64,000 nt of DNA from Erythrobasidium yunnanense. Taxonomy: Eukaryota > Basidiomycota > Cystobasidiomycetes > Erythrobasidiales > Erythrobasidiaceae. The stretch's first letter is position 1; every line of letters starts with the position of its first letter. The notes below the pieces were generated by a model. It was not told the origin of the DNA. It saw only the letters and a program-made list of their open reading frames with translations, and made no database searches. The position numbers were made by a program, and so were the translations under genes. This document shows, piece by piece, positions 43,426 to 55,491 of the stretch. Location of the stretch: assembly GCA_001600175.1 (NCBI GenBank), contig BCJC01000009.1, positions 620,001 to 684,000 on the forward strand, written 5' to 3'.

Positions 43426-45610
43426 TCACGTTTCGCCGTTGTTCGACCGCGCTGCTAGCGACGTCAGCACGATGCTCGAGGGCGAAGTAGCTAAGCCATA
43501 CTCCGCTTCACCCGCCATGCGACTGTTCCGCCTTATAGACGGGCCATACTTCCAGAAGATCCATGGTATAGGAACACCCAGCAGAGATATGAACGCTGGC
43601 ACGGAGGATGCCCAGACTATGCCGAGGCGCTTGTACATGGCCTCCGTCTGTGCAGATCGATGAGATCAGCTATGGAGTTTCCCTTGTCTGGCACGGGGCG
43701 GCTCACAAAGAGAGGAAAGACAGCTCCCAGAAGGGCTCTTAGTACTGCGTTGGCAGCTAAGGCACTCGCTGACGATAAGACAAAGTAAGATACCTCTGCA
43801 TCTAACACGCACAAAAGCTGCTTACCTGCATACGTGGTATAGGCATCCACCAGGTAATTCGAAGAAGCCAGGTAGACAAGAAACTGTCCCATGCCGAAAG
43901 GCATTCCCGCAAGGATGCTGAAGATCCAGTGTACTTGCTTCTGGCTCGTAAAAGCGAAGACGAGCAGCCCTATCGATATACAGGGCGCTCCCAATATTGC
44001 AGTTGGTAAGCGTTCTTCGGGAGGTAGGGATTCACCCTCCGCAACTTGCTTTAGCTTTCGCGTGTAGCGTCGGCCGTCAAATATGTTCAAAGCAACCCCA
44101 ACAAAATTGCCTGAATGGCATATTCTGCGTAAGCACACCCGATGACGTAGTGCAGAGAGTATCACATACCTGTGAAAATGCCTAGGAAGGCCAATCCTAC
44201 TAGGCCATGATCCCAGCCCCGGAGGCCGCCAAATACGATTGGATAGCTTGCGAATGTCATATAAAGCATTGCATAGATGAAGGCCATGTAGATTGCGAAG
44301 CATGCGACGATTGCTTCTCTAAACAGCAGCTGAAAGGGCCGGAAGATGGAAGTCTTGAAGCGTACTTTGACAGTCTGCTCGACTTTACCATGATCTAGAA
44401 AGGACACGTAGGCATGGCCAGTCTCCTTCGTGAGCTTGTGTGCCCGCTTCCGCAGAAGCACTGGATGGTACGTTTCTGGCACGAGGAAGTAGTTTGCAAG
44501 CAGGCACAAAGCAGCGAAAATGGTCATGAGCCAGAAATTGGCTCGCCATCCAAGCGAGGATTCTGTTAAGAAGCCACTGATGATCTCTACTATCAGCTAG
44601 GTCTCCGCGATGGCAATCTCTATCGACTTACGACACGATAGGGCCCAGACACGGACCTGAAAGGCAGAGTCGCGTCAGATTACCATAAAGCTGACCTTGG
44701 CTACATAGGAGACTTACCCATGAATGGTGCAATAGCAAAGAGTGACATAGCCAAGCCTCGCGTCTTCGCGCTGAATAGATCGGCTGTCTGACCGCCCGGA
44801 ACGATGAGTATAGAAGCACCCGTAACGCCTGTCGTCAGGACTAAGCTTTGAAACGTCCTGTATACGGAACGTACTTACCAGCCAAGAATCTAGATGACAG
44901 CATAGTTGCCGTATTCCTAGAAAGTGACGACATCATGCAGAAGATCGTAAAGGGTAAATACGAAACAAGAATGATTGGTCTTCGGCCAAATATCTCGCTC
45001 ATCGGAGCCCAGAAAAGCGGTCTGTGATGCCAAAATGCTCAGTACAGGCCAGGCTATGCTGCCATGAAAGAACGCAATCTACCCTATAGCAAAGCCCAGA
45101 ACGTAGAACGTGATACCGAGGAGGAGTACTTCGGAGGAAGCTATCGCAGTTAAAGCCTGTATCAGATCGAGATTTAAATTCTGAAAGCCCAAAGTACTGC
45201 TCACCTCCAAAAGCGATCTTCATCGGAGGTATCGCTCCCGCATACGCGCTGGATGTGAAAGCGACGCACAGCGTTGATATACCTGCAATACCGATGATAG
45301 GGGCTTTCTTCCATAACGGCTGTTCGAAGCGATATCAGTTCGCAGGCTGATCGGCTCAGCGCGGGGGCAGACACACCCAGTAGAGCGGGTTTAGCGGATC
45401 ATGATCCAGCCAATTGACGATATACGGATCATCATGGGTTCCGCTGCCGGGATATACATGCTCAGGTTTCTTTTCTGGACCGGCTTCTAAAATGCTGGGT
45501 GAAACGGCACTCGAAGCATCGTTGTCGTTCATATCGGAGTCCAGGTCGTGTACAGATGCGCTGGAAGGCCCGCCGGACAGAGCATTGTTGGATCGGCTCT
45601 CGTGCACCAT
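43426..45610 (-). CDS. Major facilitator superfamily drug/polyamine-type transporter (DHA1)
   Basis: A spliced minus-strand gene with about twelve membrane segments. The N-terminus is cytosolic and acidic, ending YIVNWLDHDPLNPLYW, a hallmark of fungal DHA1 multidrug/polyamine transporters. Motifs: FAIGPLFWAPMSEIFGRRPI (motif A), RFLAGVTGASILIVPGGQTADLF, SLGWRANFWLM (motif C region), YFLVPETYHPVLLRKRA, then after the long loop a second six-helix half with FGGLRGWDHGLVGLAFLGI. A 3' intron lies between FPLF and TEAMYKRLGIVWA, without which the frame appears broken. Likely exports cationic toxicants or polyamines; the exact substrate cannot be read from sequence. No frameshift remains once introns are removed. 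Confidence 0.85.
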
Positions 45611-46069
45611 GAGCCGTTAACGTTGAGAAGATTTGCGCGTCGGATCGCGCTCAGCGTGGTGATCAACGAGCGTAGATGAGCCAGAGCTATCGCTTCAGTA
45701 CTCAGAGAAGGCAAAGGAGCAGAGGAAAGGTGCAGGGATGCGCAGAGTTTCTCTCAGCAGGCCTTTCTTTGTCGATAGGGACAAGGTACGGCCGGAGTTC
45801 CCCTAATGGGAATTTCGGCACGCTTTGAACGCTGAGCCCAAATTTGAGCAGGAAACGGCTAAGTCACATCAGCTAGCCCTGAGGTAGGGATTTTCAGTCA
45901 GCCTGAGCTGGGAATGTGTAAGATCAGGAATTCGATAGGCTTCATTGCCAGGCCAGTTCAGCGTTGTATATCTCGTAGAAATGTCCAAACAGCTCGAAAG
46001 CTGAGCGACTCGGTTGCCTTTGGTTCACCGCATTGCATCGTCTTGACGTACGAAACCTGCAAGAAAGCC
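45611..46069. promoter_or_regulatory. Head-to-head region between transporter and F-box gene
   Basis: About 460 bases upstream of both genes. A plus-strand frame opens at 45914 and enters the first F-box exon in frame, so an N-terminal extension rich in Arg (RPVQRCISRRNVQ) is possible but not favoured; the ATG at 46070 sits in a good gccATGG context. Confidence 0.45.
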
Positions 46070-48604
46070 ATGGACTTCATCGAGTACGACGGAGGATGGG
46101 GAGACGACGATGTGAGGGAGCTGCCTGCATTGACGAAGGTGACCGCTGACATCCGGTTATCAGATATACGATATCGCACCCGCCCTGCCTCGACCCAAGC
46201 GCCAATCCACCAAAGACCATCAGCGTACTCCCTCTGAATCCAACCTCGCTCTAGCCCAATCTAAATTCCTGCGATGTCTGCATGAGTGAGCCCTCTTTCC
46301 CCGTGTTCGACATAGGGCGTGTGATCGACGAGCCAAAGCTGACATGCCGACTCGCTGTGATTAGGATTGTCAAGAACAAGGTCAAGGAAGATAGCCAAGT
46401 AGCTGGCTCTTCAGCTCCCAGCGCTGCGACGGCGGCTTCAGCCGGCCCCGAACTACCGACAGATGACTCCCCTACAGCTGCAGTCGCATCCGACAAGGAC
46501 GATGCAGGCTACCACATGTCTACGAAGGACTTCAATGTTCTCCTCGAAGCCTCTTTGGATCTCCTTGCCAGTCAGGATGCTAGTCCTGCTACACCCACGA
46601 AGCCTACGAAAGAGGCGCAAGGCTGGGGAGACGCTCCCATTCCAATCGCTGGACCTTCCTCCCCTTCTACATCTTCCTCTTCGGCCAGTAGTAAAGGAGA
46701 CAGCAAGAAGGATGCTGAAGCAGGAGAGGATCGAGACGTCCTGACTGAACTGGCAAGACTTGGCAAGCTCGTCAAAAAGTCCCGTAAGAACAAATCCAGC
46801 AGAAAGAAGGGAAAGATGTCGATGGACATAGACGAGGACGACTCAGACAAGGAGAGCGATGCTACAGGCAAGGATTCAGATGGCAATGCAGCTGGGCCTC
46901 GAGAGAACCTCATCTGCAAGCTCCCTCCCGAGACGATGGCACGCATCTTCAAATTTGCAAGAATAGCAATGGAACATGCCGATCCTCCACCTGGAACACT
47001 ACCCCGCAAGACGAGAGCTTCCCGCAACAATGCTTCCTTCGGCAAACCAGCAGATCCACTCAGTCCATGTGGATTGCCCGCGCAGTGTGAGCTACCTTCG
47101 ACTTCTATCGCTAGTTGCACAAGCTAAGTACGTTACAGCCTGGCTACAATCGCTACAGCTTGTCTGCAAGAGCTGGACGCCCATTGCTCGGGCTGTAGGG
47201 TGGAACAAACTACAGATCACGAATGACAAGCTTCTCAATGGGGTTCTTAGTGGTACGTCCGTACTGTTACTATATCAGCGAGAAAGCTGATTATCCTATT
47301 TCGCAGCCCTTGAAAAGAAGCCTGAGCTAGCAGCGCACATTGGCGAGCTGGTGCAGATCAGCATCAGTCCTGTCGTCTCGGCACTCAGTAATTCCGACAA
47401 TGACTGGGGAATGTCAATCTCCGTAGCTGCTCCTGCAGCCGACAAGGAAGACAAGCCGAGCCAGGAAGCCAGAGTAGCGACCTTCCTCAACCGAGCAAAG
47501 TCCCTGCAGAAGCTGGCCATCTTCAACAGCAAGAACAACCATGGTCGTGAGAACTAGGAGCTCACTTGCATGTACCTTGGCTGACTCAAGTTCAAGTAGA
47601 CCCGATGCCGGCTGTTAGCTTCATGAATGCATCCCTTCACGCTGCTCTCTGCTCATCAAATCTCAGATCCCTGGCGTTGGATCGTAAGCCTTGTCGCTAC
47701 TCTCATTGTGACATGCTAACGGATTTCTGCAGACTCCATCGTTTTCGCCGATCTCGAACTGATCCTGCTGTCTCTGAAGACGCTAGAGAAGCTTCGATTG
47801 GAAGGCGGAGTTGACAATGTAGATCAGCGAGATGAAGTGATTGCGGAAGACCATCATGCTGCCCTGAAGCATCTCCGAATCCGCAGCTTCAATGGCAGGA
47901 TTGGCATAAGGCAGCTTTGCTGGATCGTAAGCGTCTCTTACCTGCGATTGACTAATGAACAAGATGCTGATGTTCTGTACCCCACCATGTAGCTCCGCCC
48001 TTCCGTCGGTCATATAGAACAGCTGGAAGTTATGCTTCCCTCGCGAGCCCTTCCCTTTGGTGGGAACTTCGACTTTGACGAGATGGGCGAGGTTCAACAG
48101 CCTTTCGCAAGTGCTGCTTTCGCAAATCTCCTAGTACAGCTGGCACCCACCCTTCATATCCTTGAGTTGGCAGCTTCCGGTGGATCAGCTACGATCAGCA
48201 ATGATCTGCTAGCTGAACCCCATTCAGGAAGTTTGGACTACGCTGTCGGGCAGTGCAGATTGCTCGAGAGGATCTACATGCCCTGGGCTGTCACCTCCAC
48301 TACGCTCCTCCAGCGCCTAGCCAATTCGCCTGACCTCAGAGAAGCTACCTTCGTCGGGAACGCTGTCAATACGTCTGCCAAGGATATCAGTAAGTGTCCA
48401 GGCATCTTGTTTGTATCCACCGATTTCGTGTCTGAATCGACGTCCACAGTGACCCGTTTGGCCGATCAATCCTTCCCCAAGCTCGAGCGCATGACATTGT
48501 TGTCCTTCAGGATGGCAATGGCCAACGAAGGTTGGAATGCAAGAGACATGCGTGCCCTGCTTATGCTGTGCAAGGATAAGAAGGTCGAGCTAGTATTTTC
48601 CTGA
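46070..48604 (+). CDS. F-box protein with leucine-rich-repeat-like C-terminus
   Basis: Nine exons (46070-46111, 46164-46285, 46365-47086, 47139-47252, 47307-47546, 47600-47683, 47733-47926, 47993-48389, 48450-48604) give 689 residues in frame. The N-terminus is MDFIEYDGGWGDDD, then a long disordered, Ser/Lys/Asp-rich stretch. The F-box is ENLICKLPPETMARIFKFA and, after an intron, WLQSLQLVCKSWTPIARA. The rest has repeated Leu-rich strand-helix units (LRSLALDHSIVFADLELILLSLKTLEKLRLEG, ALKHLRIRSF, HIEQLEVMLPSR, APTLHILELAA, CRLLERIYMPW), as in F-box/LRR substrate receptors of SCF ubiquitin ligases. The frame starting at 46282 looks like an independent start but is explained by a spliced upstream exon ending in RCLHE. 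Confidence 0.78.
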
Positions 48605-49162
48605 GGCAGCAGGGTTTAGGCACATCTTCCAGCTCTCTTCTGCAGCGCTGCGTGAGTACCGGTGTTGCTTTGATTACTCATATAGTATAGTCCTGTTGTT
48701 GCCAACGTATTATAGATCACGTCCTCGTAATGTGTTATGGCTTCAGAACAATGAGATTGAGTTCAAGGTAGCAATGCTAAGCTGCAGTCAGCGCTCCACG
48801 GACATCATGGTGGGTATAAGCGTATAGTCATAGTTTGTGTGCTGTGCTGGCCATGACTTGATACAGCTGGCTGCAGGACGAAATGTTGGGCAGAATCGAA
48901 GGAAAGGGCAAAGCAGGCTACTACGTAAGTAAGCAATAAATTCTTTGCATATCAATGCACTAGCGATACAGGAAATTGTGGCTTCACAAGCGCTCGCCTC
49001 ACACCAGCCGCGCGCAGGCGGCGCAAATCGCACCAGACAGACCCAAGGACCCGAAAAATGCTTGCATCAATGTACGAATATTTAGAGGGGAGCCTTTCCG
49101 TTAATATTAACGCTGGAATCGGAATCGATTAGTACGTTGTTGAGAGGCATTGCTTCGATCGA
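48605..49162. other. Convergent intergenic region
   Basis: About 560 bases between the stop codons of the F-box gene and the aldehyde dehydrogenase. Only short unsupported frames occur. The AT-rich tract around 48660-48780 would hold polyadenylation signals. Confidence 0.45.
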
Positions 49163-51076
49163 CTTACTGGACGGCCTTGATGTTGGTGTAGTTGGCAAGA
49201 GCGTATTCTCCGAGCTCTCGTCCAATACCACTCTGCTTGAATCCACCGAAGGGTACGTTGGAATGCAGCTGGTTGTAGCAGTTGACCCAGACGGTACCGC
49301 TGTAAAGACTTCAATCAGCGCTAGATCAAGGTAAGAGAGGTAACGAAACTCACGCTTGCAGCTTGTTGGCAATGTTCATAGCTCTCGAGACATTCTGGGA
49401 GAAGACTGCGGCGGCGAGACCGTAGACGGAGTTGTTGGCGACCTTGAGGAGATCCTCATCGCTCGAGAATTTGGTCACGACGACGACTGGTCCGAAGATC
49501 TCTTCCTTGACGATCTTGGCATCTGCATTGACGTTCTCGAACACCTGCGCTCAATGTTAGCACGATTTGTTTTCCGTCGGGAGCAAATTTGCTCACGGTA
49601 GGCTCGATGAAGTATCCTTTGTCACCGAATCTGTTTCCTCCCATGGTGACCTTTGCACCAGACTTCTTTCCGTCATCGATGTATCCCATGATTCTGTCGA
49701 ACTGGAGCTGGGAGACCTGAGGACCCTGGAAGGTATCTGCCTTGAAGGGGTCTCCGACTTTGAGGGCTTCGACCTGCTTCTGGAATGCAGACATAAACTT
49801 GTCGTAGATGGTATCTTGGACGTAGACTCGGGATCCAGCACAGCAGCATTGACCGTGGTTGAAGAAGAGTCCGAATGCAGCCCACTTGACAGCCTGGTCG
49901 AGATCGGCGTCGTCACAGATGATCTACATACTGATGTCAGCATTTGTGCGATACACAACAAGCTCGAGCCACTCACGTTTGGCGATTTGCCTCCCAACTC
50001 GAGGGTGACCTTCTTCAAGTTGGACTCGGCAGCAGCCTTCATGATTTGTCGTCCGATGAGGGTTGATCCAGTGAATGCAACCTTCTCGATGTTCATGTGG
50101 GAAGCGATGGCAGCCCCAGTGATTTTACCGTAACCGGTGATGATGTTGACTACACCAGGTGGGAAGACCTGCTTGAGAAGCTCGCAGATCTTCAAAGCGG
50201 AAAGAGGAGTCTGTTCGGCAGTCTTGAGGACTACAGTGTTACCGCAGGCAAGGGCAGGTCCCAACTTCCAGGCCAACATGAGAGCGGGGAAGTTCCATGG
50301 GATGATTTGGCCGACAACTCCGATAGGCTCGTGTCGAGTGTATGCCATCTTGTCATTGTTGACTTCAATGACCTTTCCGTGGACTAAGGGATTTGAGGTT
50401 TAGTCAGCGACCAATCAGAACGCAGCTTCCCGACCTACTCTTGTCGGCCCATCCAGCGTAGTATCTGAAGCATCCGGCGACTTCTGCAATGTCGAATCCT
50501 TTGGCAATGGAGAAAGCTTTACCGTTGTCGAGGGACTGGCAAAAAAAGCGGAGACTTCAGTGGTCAGCAGAAACTCCGGCTTAAAGGTATCAGGCATAGA
50601 CAACTCACCTCGACAGCAGCGATTTCGTCAATGTTTTCCTCGATGAGGAGAGCCATCTTCATCATGAGCTTTCCTCGCTCGGTACCGGTGGTGTTCAAGC
50701 CCCAGACGGTATCGAATGCCTTTTGGGCAGCCTCGACGGCTCTGTCGACATCCTTGGGGGAAGCTTCTGAGACTTCACCAATCTTCTCTCCAGTAGATGG
50801 GTTGATAACCTTTTGCATAGACAATTCTCTTCAGTTACTGGGACCTTCATGCAGGCTAGGAGCGCTTGTTCCCCGCAAAATGCGACCAACCTCGATAGTC
50901 TTGCCGCCCTCACCAGCAACAAACTCGCCGTTGATGAAGAGACCTGGAAGTACCAATGAAACATCAGCTCGAGTTCATGCCTTCCAGTCGAGCCGGCACA
51001 TCATACCTCCGGAGAAGCTCGAGGACTTTACGCTGGATCCAGCGCCGAAGTTGAGGTTGAGTGTAGGTGCGGACAT
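49163..51076 (-). CDS. Aldehyde dehydrogenase (NAD(P)+)
   Basis: Multi-exon minus-strand gene. Spliced order: [49 protein letters not shown], then [42 protein letters not shown] (cofactor fold), [24 protein letters not shown] (general-base Glu), [16 protein letters not shown] (nucleophile Cys), [13 protein letters not shown], and the C-terminus [28 protein letters not shown]. It oxidises acetaldehyde and related aldehydes to acids. There is no mitochondrial presequence, so a cytosolic form is likely. Codon use is strongly C-biased in wobble positions, as in the adjacent alcohol dehydrogenase, suggesting both are highly expressed. It diverges from that gene. Confidence 0.95.
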
Positions 51077-51799
51077 TGTAGTATTGATTTACTAGTTTCT
51101 TGTCAAAAAGTCAAGAGTTGTAAGGAGTAAAGAGACAAAGAGAAAGTGCGGAATTCCGGCTAAGTCGAACGCCCAAGGGTGAAGCTCATTCCCGCGGAGG
51201 TGGCAACATAGAAAGTGCGTGTCAGGTGCAAGAGCTGCAGGCTGCAGCCGGGAGGGCTACATAGCGAGGCTGATCTGCTGCATAACTCGCATTTTGGACA
51301 CCTGACCTCGGCGGGCTGCCGGTCATGTCCGCCAATTCATTAGTGATTTTCTGACAGGCAGCCCCTATTCATTATCGGTCAGGTGATCTTTTGTGCCGCT
51401 ATCGCCCAGCTTCACTTCATTAGACGTGACACGCGACACGAGAGAAGAAACAGGTCTAGCTCTTATTGCGGAAGCTCCAGGCTCACTCCGCCTGGAAGCT
51501 GCAGGAAAGACAGCATGAGGCCACCCAAGAGACTCGCGCAGAATGCAGGCCAAGTGACCACTCTAATCAAAGATAGGCCCTGCGGTGCACGCTATCCCTT
51601 CATTGAAGTGAAATGACAGGTCACGCGCTGGCTGCGCGCGAAGCAGAGCCGGCAACTCACAAGGTGGAGAAAGCCGTGCCTGAGGGATCGTCGCAGTATA
51701 AGAACACCTCGAAATGGTCTCCACCTCTCTTCCTTCTTCTCTTCATCAGCTTTGATCTCCAATAATATCCAAACCAATCCAACAAAGAAATCAGCAAAC
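51077..51799. promoter_or_regulatory. Bidirectional promoter of the alcohol and aldehyde dehydrogenase genes
   Basis: A 723-bp gap between divergent start codons. On the alcohol dehydrogenase side there is a TATA-like TATAAG at about 51697, roughly 100 bases before the ATG, followed by a pyrimidine-rich leader (tctccacctctcttcc and on) of the type seen before strongly expressed fungal genes. The central part is GC-richer with several palindromic or CGG-containing blocks (cccgcggagg near 51190, ggcgggctgccgg near 51311) that could bind zinc-cluster factors or a Mig1/CreA-type repressor; these are candidates only. Confidence 0.55.
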
Positions 51800-53242
51800 A
51801 TGTCCCAAGATATGAACATCCCCAAGGAGCAGAAGGCTGCCATCTTCCACAAGAAGGTAAGCAATGACCTTCTCCACTTTGCTTGATGGAAGAACCGAAG
51901 CTGATAAGACGCGTTATTCTCCAGGGAGGCCCAGTCGGTATCGAGACAGTCCCAGTCATCCAGCCAAATGAGCTCAAGCCTGGTCAAGCACTCGTCAGAG
52001 TCATGTGTAAGTCAGACGTCTGCCTAGTCGAGGCGGCCTTGCTGATACTATGCCTATAGACTCAGGAGTATGCCACACTGATCTCCACGCCATGTTGGGA
52101 GACTGGCCAGTAGATAACAAGTTGCCGTGAGTGTCGTCTTGTCCGCGATCAGTGAAAGGCGGCCTGATGAAATCCTAAATAGCCTTATTGGAGGACACGA
52201 AGGTGCCGGTTACATCCTCGCAATGAACGATGACCAGACCGACCTGAAGGTTGGAGACAATGGTAAGCTGCAGTGCATTTCCTGCGTAAGGCGTAGATCT
52301 CACGCGTACCGCCTACAGTCGGTATCAAGTGGATCGCACACTCGTGCAACCGATGCGACTTCTGCAGACAAGGCTATGAGCCCCTGTGCAAGTCTGCTCA
52401 GTGCTCCGGCTACTCCGTTGATGGATCTTTCCAGCAATACGCCGTCTCGTACACCTCCCAGCTCTCCGCTATCCCCGACGGACTGCCTCTCGATGATGCA
52501 GCACCCATCCTCTGTGCCGGTGTCACCGTCTACAAGGCCATCAAGGAGTCTGGCTGCACTGCCGGACAGTGGCTTGTCATCCCAGGTGCCGGAGGTGGTC
52601 TAGGTCACTTGGCTGTCCAGTACGCCAACGTCATGGGAATCCGAGTTATCGCCATCGATACCGGTGACGAGAAGGAGCAGCTTGTCAAGAAGCTCGGTGC
52701 CGAAAAGTGGATCGACTTCAAGAAGGAGAAGGACATCGTCAAGGCCGTCCAGGCTGCCGTCCCAGACGGTCTCGGTCCTCACGCCGCTGTAGTCGCATCC
52801 GCTGGCGGTGCAGCCTACGAGCAGGCCCTCGAGTACCTCCGACCCCACGGAACCTGTGTTGCAGTCGGTCTCCCACCTGACAGTCAGTCCTCTTTTCCCC
52901 TCTAAAACAGGAAAAGCCGCTGATATAGATCGACTTGCAGCCGACATCCGAGTACCAGTCTTCTGGACTGTTTTCTTGTCCAAGAGAGTCGTCGGATCCT
53001 ACGTCGGCAACAGACAGGATGCCACCGAGGCTCTGGCTCTCGCTGCTTCAACCAAGGTCAAGTGCTTGTACAAGACCCTGCCAGCGTCCGAGCTGCCTCA
53101 GGTTTATGAAGATATGCATCACGGGAAGATTACTGGCCGTATCGTGCTCGTGAGTCGCCCAGAACGTCCGCAAACCTGTTTCGCGCGAGCTGATCGCCTT
53201 TTCCCATCTTTTTCGCACACGCAGGACATGAACAAGTTCTGA
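51800..53242 (+). CDS. Zinc-dependent alcohol dehydrogenase
   Basis: Spliced plus-strand gene starting [19 protein letters not shown]. Motifs in order: [16 protein letters not shown] (catalytic zinc Cys), [11 protein letters not shown] (catalytic zinc His-Glu), [15 protein letters not shown] (four-Cys structural zinc), [13 protein letters not shown] (third catalytic zinc ligand), [17 protein letters not shown] (Rossmann loop), and [18 protein letters not shown] last short exon gives DMNKF, the usual C-terminal end. The protein is a cytosolic-type fungal ADH that interconverts ethanol and acetaldehyde with NAD. Codon use is strongly biased. The upstream region is shared with aldehyde dehydrogenase. 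Confidence 0.96.
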
Positions 53243-53830
53243 GCAGCTACATAAGCTTTCTCAGTGCTTAAGCATTAGCTATATATGTATCTGTGAACTG
53301 GGAGGGATGGGAAATGTCAGAGAGCTGGAAAGTATGTGCGAATGGAGGAAGGCTCGGTGTATCTAGGACTTGATGAGAATTTCTTTGACATGAAATGCAT
53401 TCAAAGCATGCTTTAACATCGTTTTGGACTGGCTGATGTTGTGTAAACGTTTTCTTTCCTCTTCTTCGGCAGTACAGAGAAAGCCAACCAGATCTCTTCA
53501 CCAGGGGCAATGGAAAAAGTTAGGCCTCGAGATCAGGTGGATCCGCATGCATGTATACAGAATCTTTTTAGACGGCTGCGGCTGGATCGACTTCCGGGGA
53601 CCGTCTTCTTACATGTCGTATATCGCGTTCGCAGTCGCTAGCCAGCTGTAGGAGGAGCAGTGTCATAAAGGATCAGTTTGAAAGGTTAGATTGTCAATCT
53701 TCTTGACATTTGTCAAGATACCACAGGTTAGCTTATTGCCAAACGGCTTCTAGCCTGAAATGGTTACTTTCTGATTTGCACGTTCGCACGACCGGCTCTC
53801 GACGCTCTAGAGCGCTCGAAGATATCTACC
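53243..53830. other. Tandem intergenic region
   Basis: About 590 bases holding the alcohol dehydrog­enase 3' region and the promoter of the next plus-strand gene. Short frames on both strands lack family features. Confidence 0.4.
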
Positions 53831-55373
53831 ATGTCTAATACCTTGGTCTCTTCTCCCACTTCGCCTACCTCGAGCGGTCCATCAGGTTACCGGAGCCAGT
53901 CGTATCGCTCGAACACAAACAACAGCGCAGGCAGTATCTACAATGAGCAGGGTAATCCTTTCTCTTCGGCGAACGCGCCTACCTCTCCCACCGCGAGTAC
54001 CATATCTGGGAGCGGATCCCCGCGGTCGTTCTATACGCCTGCCCTAGGTTCCCTCTCAGACACTGCGAGTACTATCCATGGAGGAATCTATTCGGACATG
54101 GAAGAGTTGGACACAACACATACAGGCTACCCAATGGAGGACGACATCGGGGAAAGAACGATCATCGTTACCGAGCCCACGCCTCAAAAGCGAAAGCTGT
54201 CGCCTGTCAGAAGCAAAGGAAGGGATACAGATACTCGTAGTGGCATGATGTATCATGCTCCGTCCGGCTCAATCGATTACAATGCGGGAAGCAATGCTTT
54301 GGACGAGCCGGAGGACGATGACTCTAAGCGAGTTGAGGAGGTGAGCAGGCTGAATTATCCATAGTCTAAGGTAAGCTTAACATTGTGGAACTCGCCAGAC
54401 GCTGCGACGCTGGGCAGAAAAGGAGAAGCTGCGACGAGCCAAAACGCGAAGCAGGCAATCGACCCAGCTTGCAAGTCCCCCTCCTGCCCCTATCATAACG
54501 GAAGGTATCGCTGCTGTCTCTGGCCTAGCTCGTCGCATGAGCGGAGCGAAGCGCGGTGATTCTGCCAACTCCCGCATATCGAGGAAGAACAGCAAGCGCA
54601 TGTCAGGGTCTGATGGCCCATTTCAGGAGAGCGAAGCGGAGGAAGTCGAGCTACAAATACAGATACCGACATCGGCGCAGTCGCCTACCCAATTATCGCC
54701 AGAACCACCCTCATCAGCATCTACTATTTCACCGCTCTCACCTCCGCCCCCGCTCAGTACGGCGACTACTGTCTTTCCACACCGCGTTGAACGAGCTGTG
54801 CGCACAGGCAGTCGTTTTATCGAGGATTTGGAAGACCAGGAAATGCTCTCGTCAAGTACGATGACAAACGGAGATGCTTCCGCCAAAACATATGCAGACC
54901 TGCAGAACAGCAGTAAAAACCCTTTCGCAACACCTTTAAGCTCGCCTACCAAGCAATCTGGGAACAATCCTCTGACAGGCAAAGCAAAAGGCAGAATGCG
55001 CTTAGGCGGTGAACATCGTGTGAACTCCTTTGCATCCATCTCTTCTTTCCGCACATTCGATAGTAAAGATACAGTTACTGGTCCGTCGCAGCATGCATAT
55101 CCTCGATTAGGCTTGACAAGCCCGACGGGAAGCACAGGCCAACCAGGTGTAGCTTTCGGAGACGACGATGCACATCTACGTCTCTTTGACTCTTCTCGCG
55201 AGTCGAGAGAGTATCTCTCAGGCAGGCACGATGAAGAGGAATATCAGCAGTACAGGCCGCGCGAAAGACGGCAGGTCTCCTGGTGGGAGTACATACTCTG
55301 CTGCGGGTGCTGTGGAAACGGCGTACAACTGGATGACGACGATGAGCAAGCTGGAAGAACCTTCCCCGAATAA
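53831..55373 (+). CDS. Disordered protein with Cys-rich C-terminal WWEY..CCGCC motif
   Basis: Two exons (53831-54340, 54399-55373) give 494 residues. Almost all of it is Ser/Pro/Thr-rich and disordered (SSPTSPTSSGPSGYRSQ, PLSPPPPLSTATT). Two parts look conserved: TLRRWAEKEKLRRAKTRSRQS, a basic helix directly after the intron, and the C-terminus RRQVSWWEYILCCGCCGNG followed by DDDDEQAGRTFPE. A tryptophan pair next to five closely spaced cysteines near the end would suit palmitoylation and membrane attachment; that is inference. I recall similar ends (CC...DDDEQAGRTNP) in other basidiomycete proteins of unknown function, without a named family. Confidence 0.65.
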
Positions 55374-55491
55374 TCTAGGGTGGCGGTCTTTGAGCAAAGG
55401 CCTTTGTCGACCAACCGGCATCTACGCGGGTGCGATGGCATTCAAATGCTGCTCACCTTATGTGTACTCAACACGGGGCACTCTATCGATC

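Noticed and set aside
43617-44303. Apparent frameshift near the 3' end of the transporter
   Set aside because: An intron with gtgagc donor and ctgcacag acceptor restores FPLFTEAMYKRLG, so the gene is intact.
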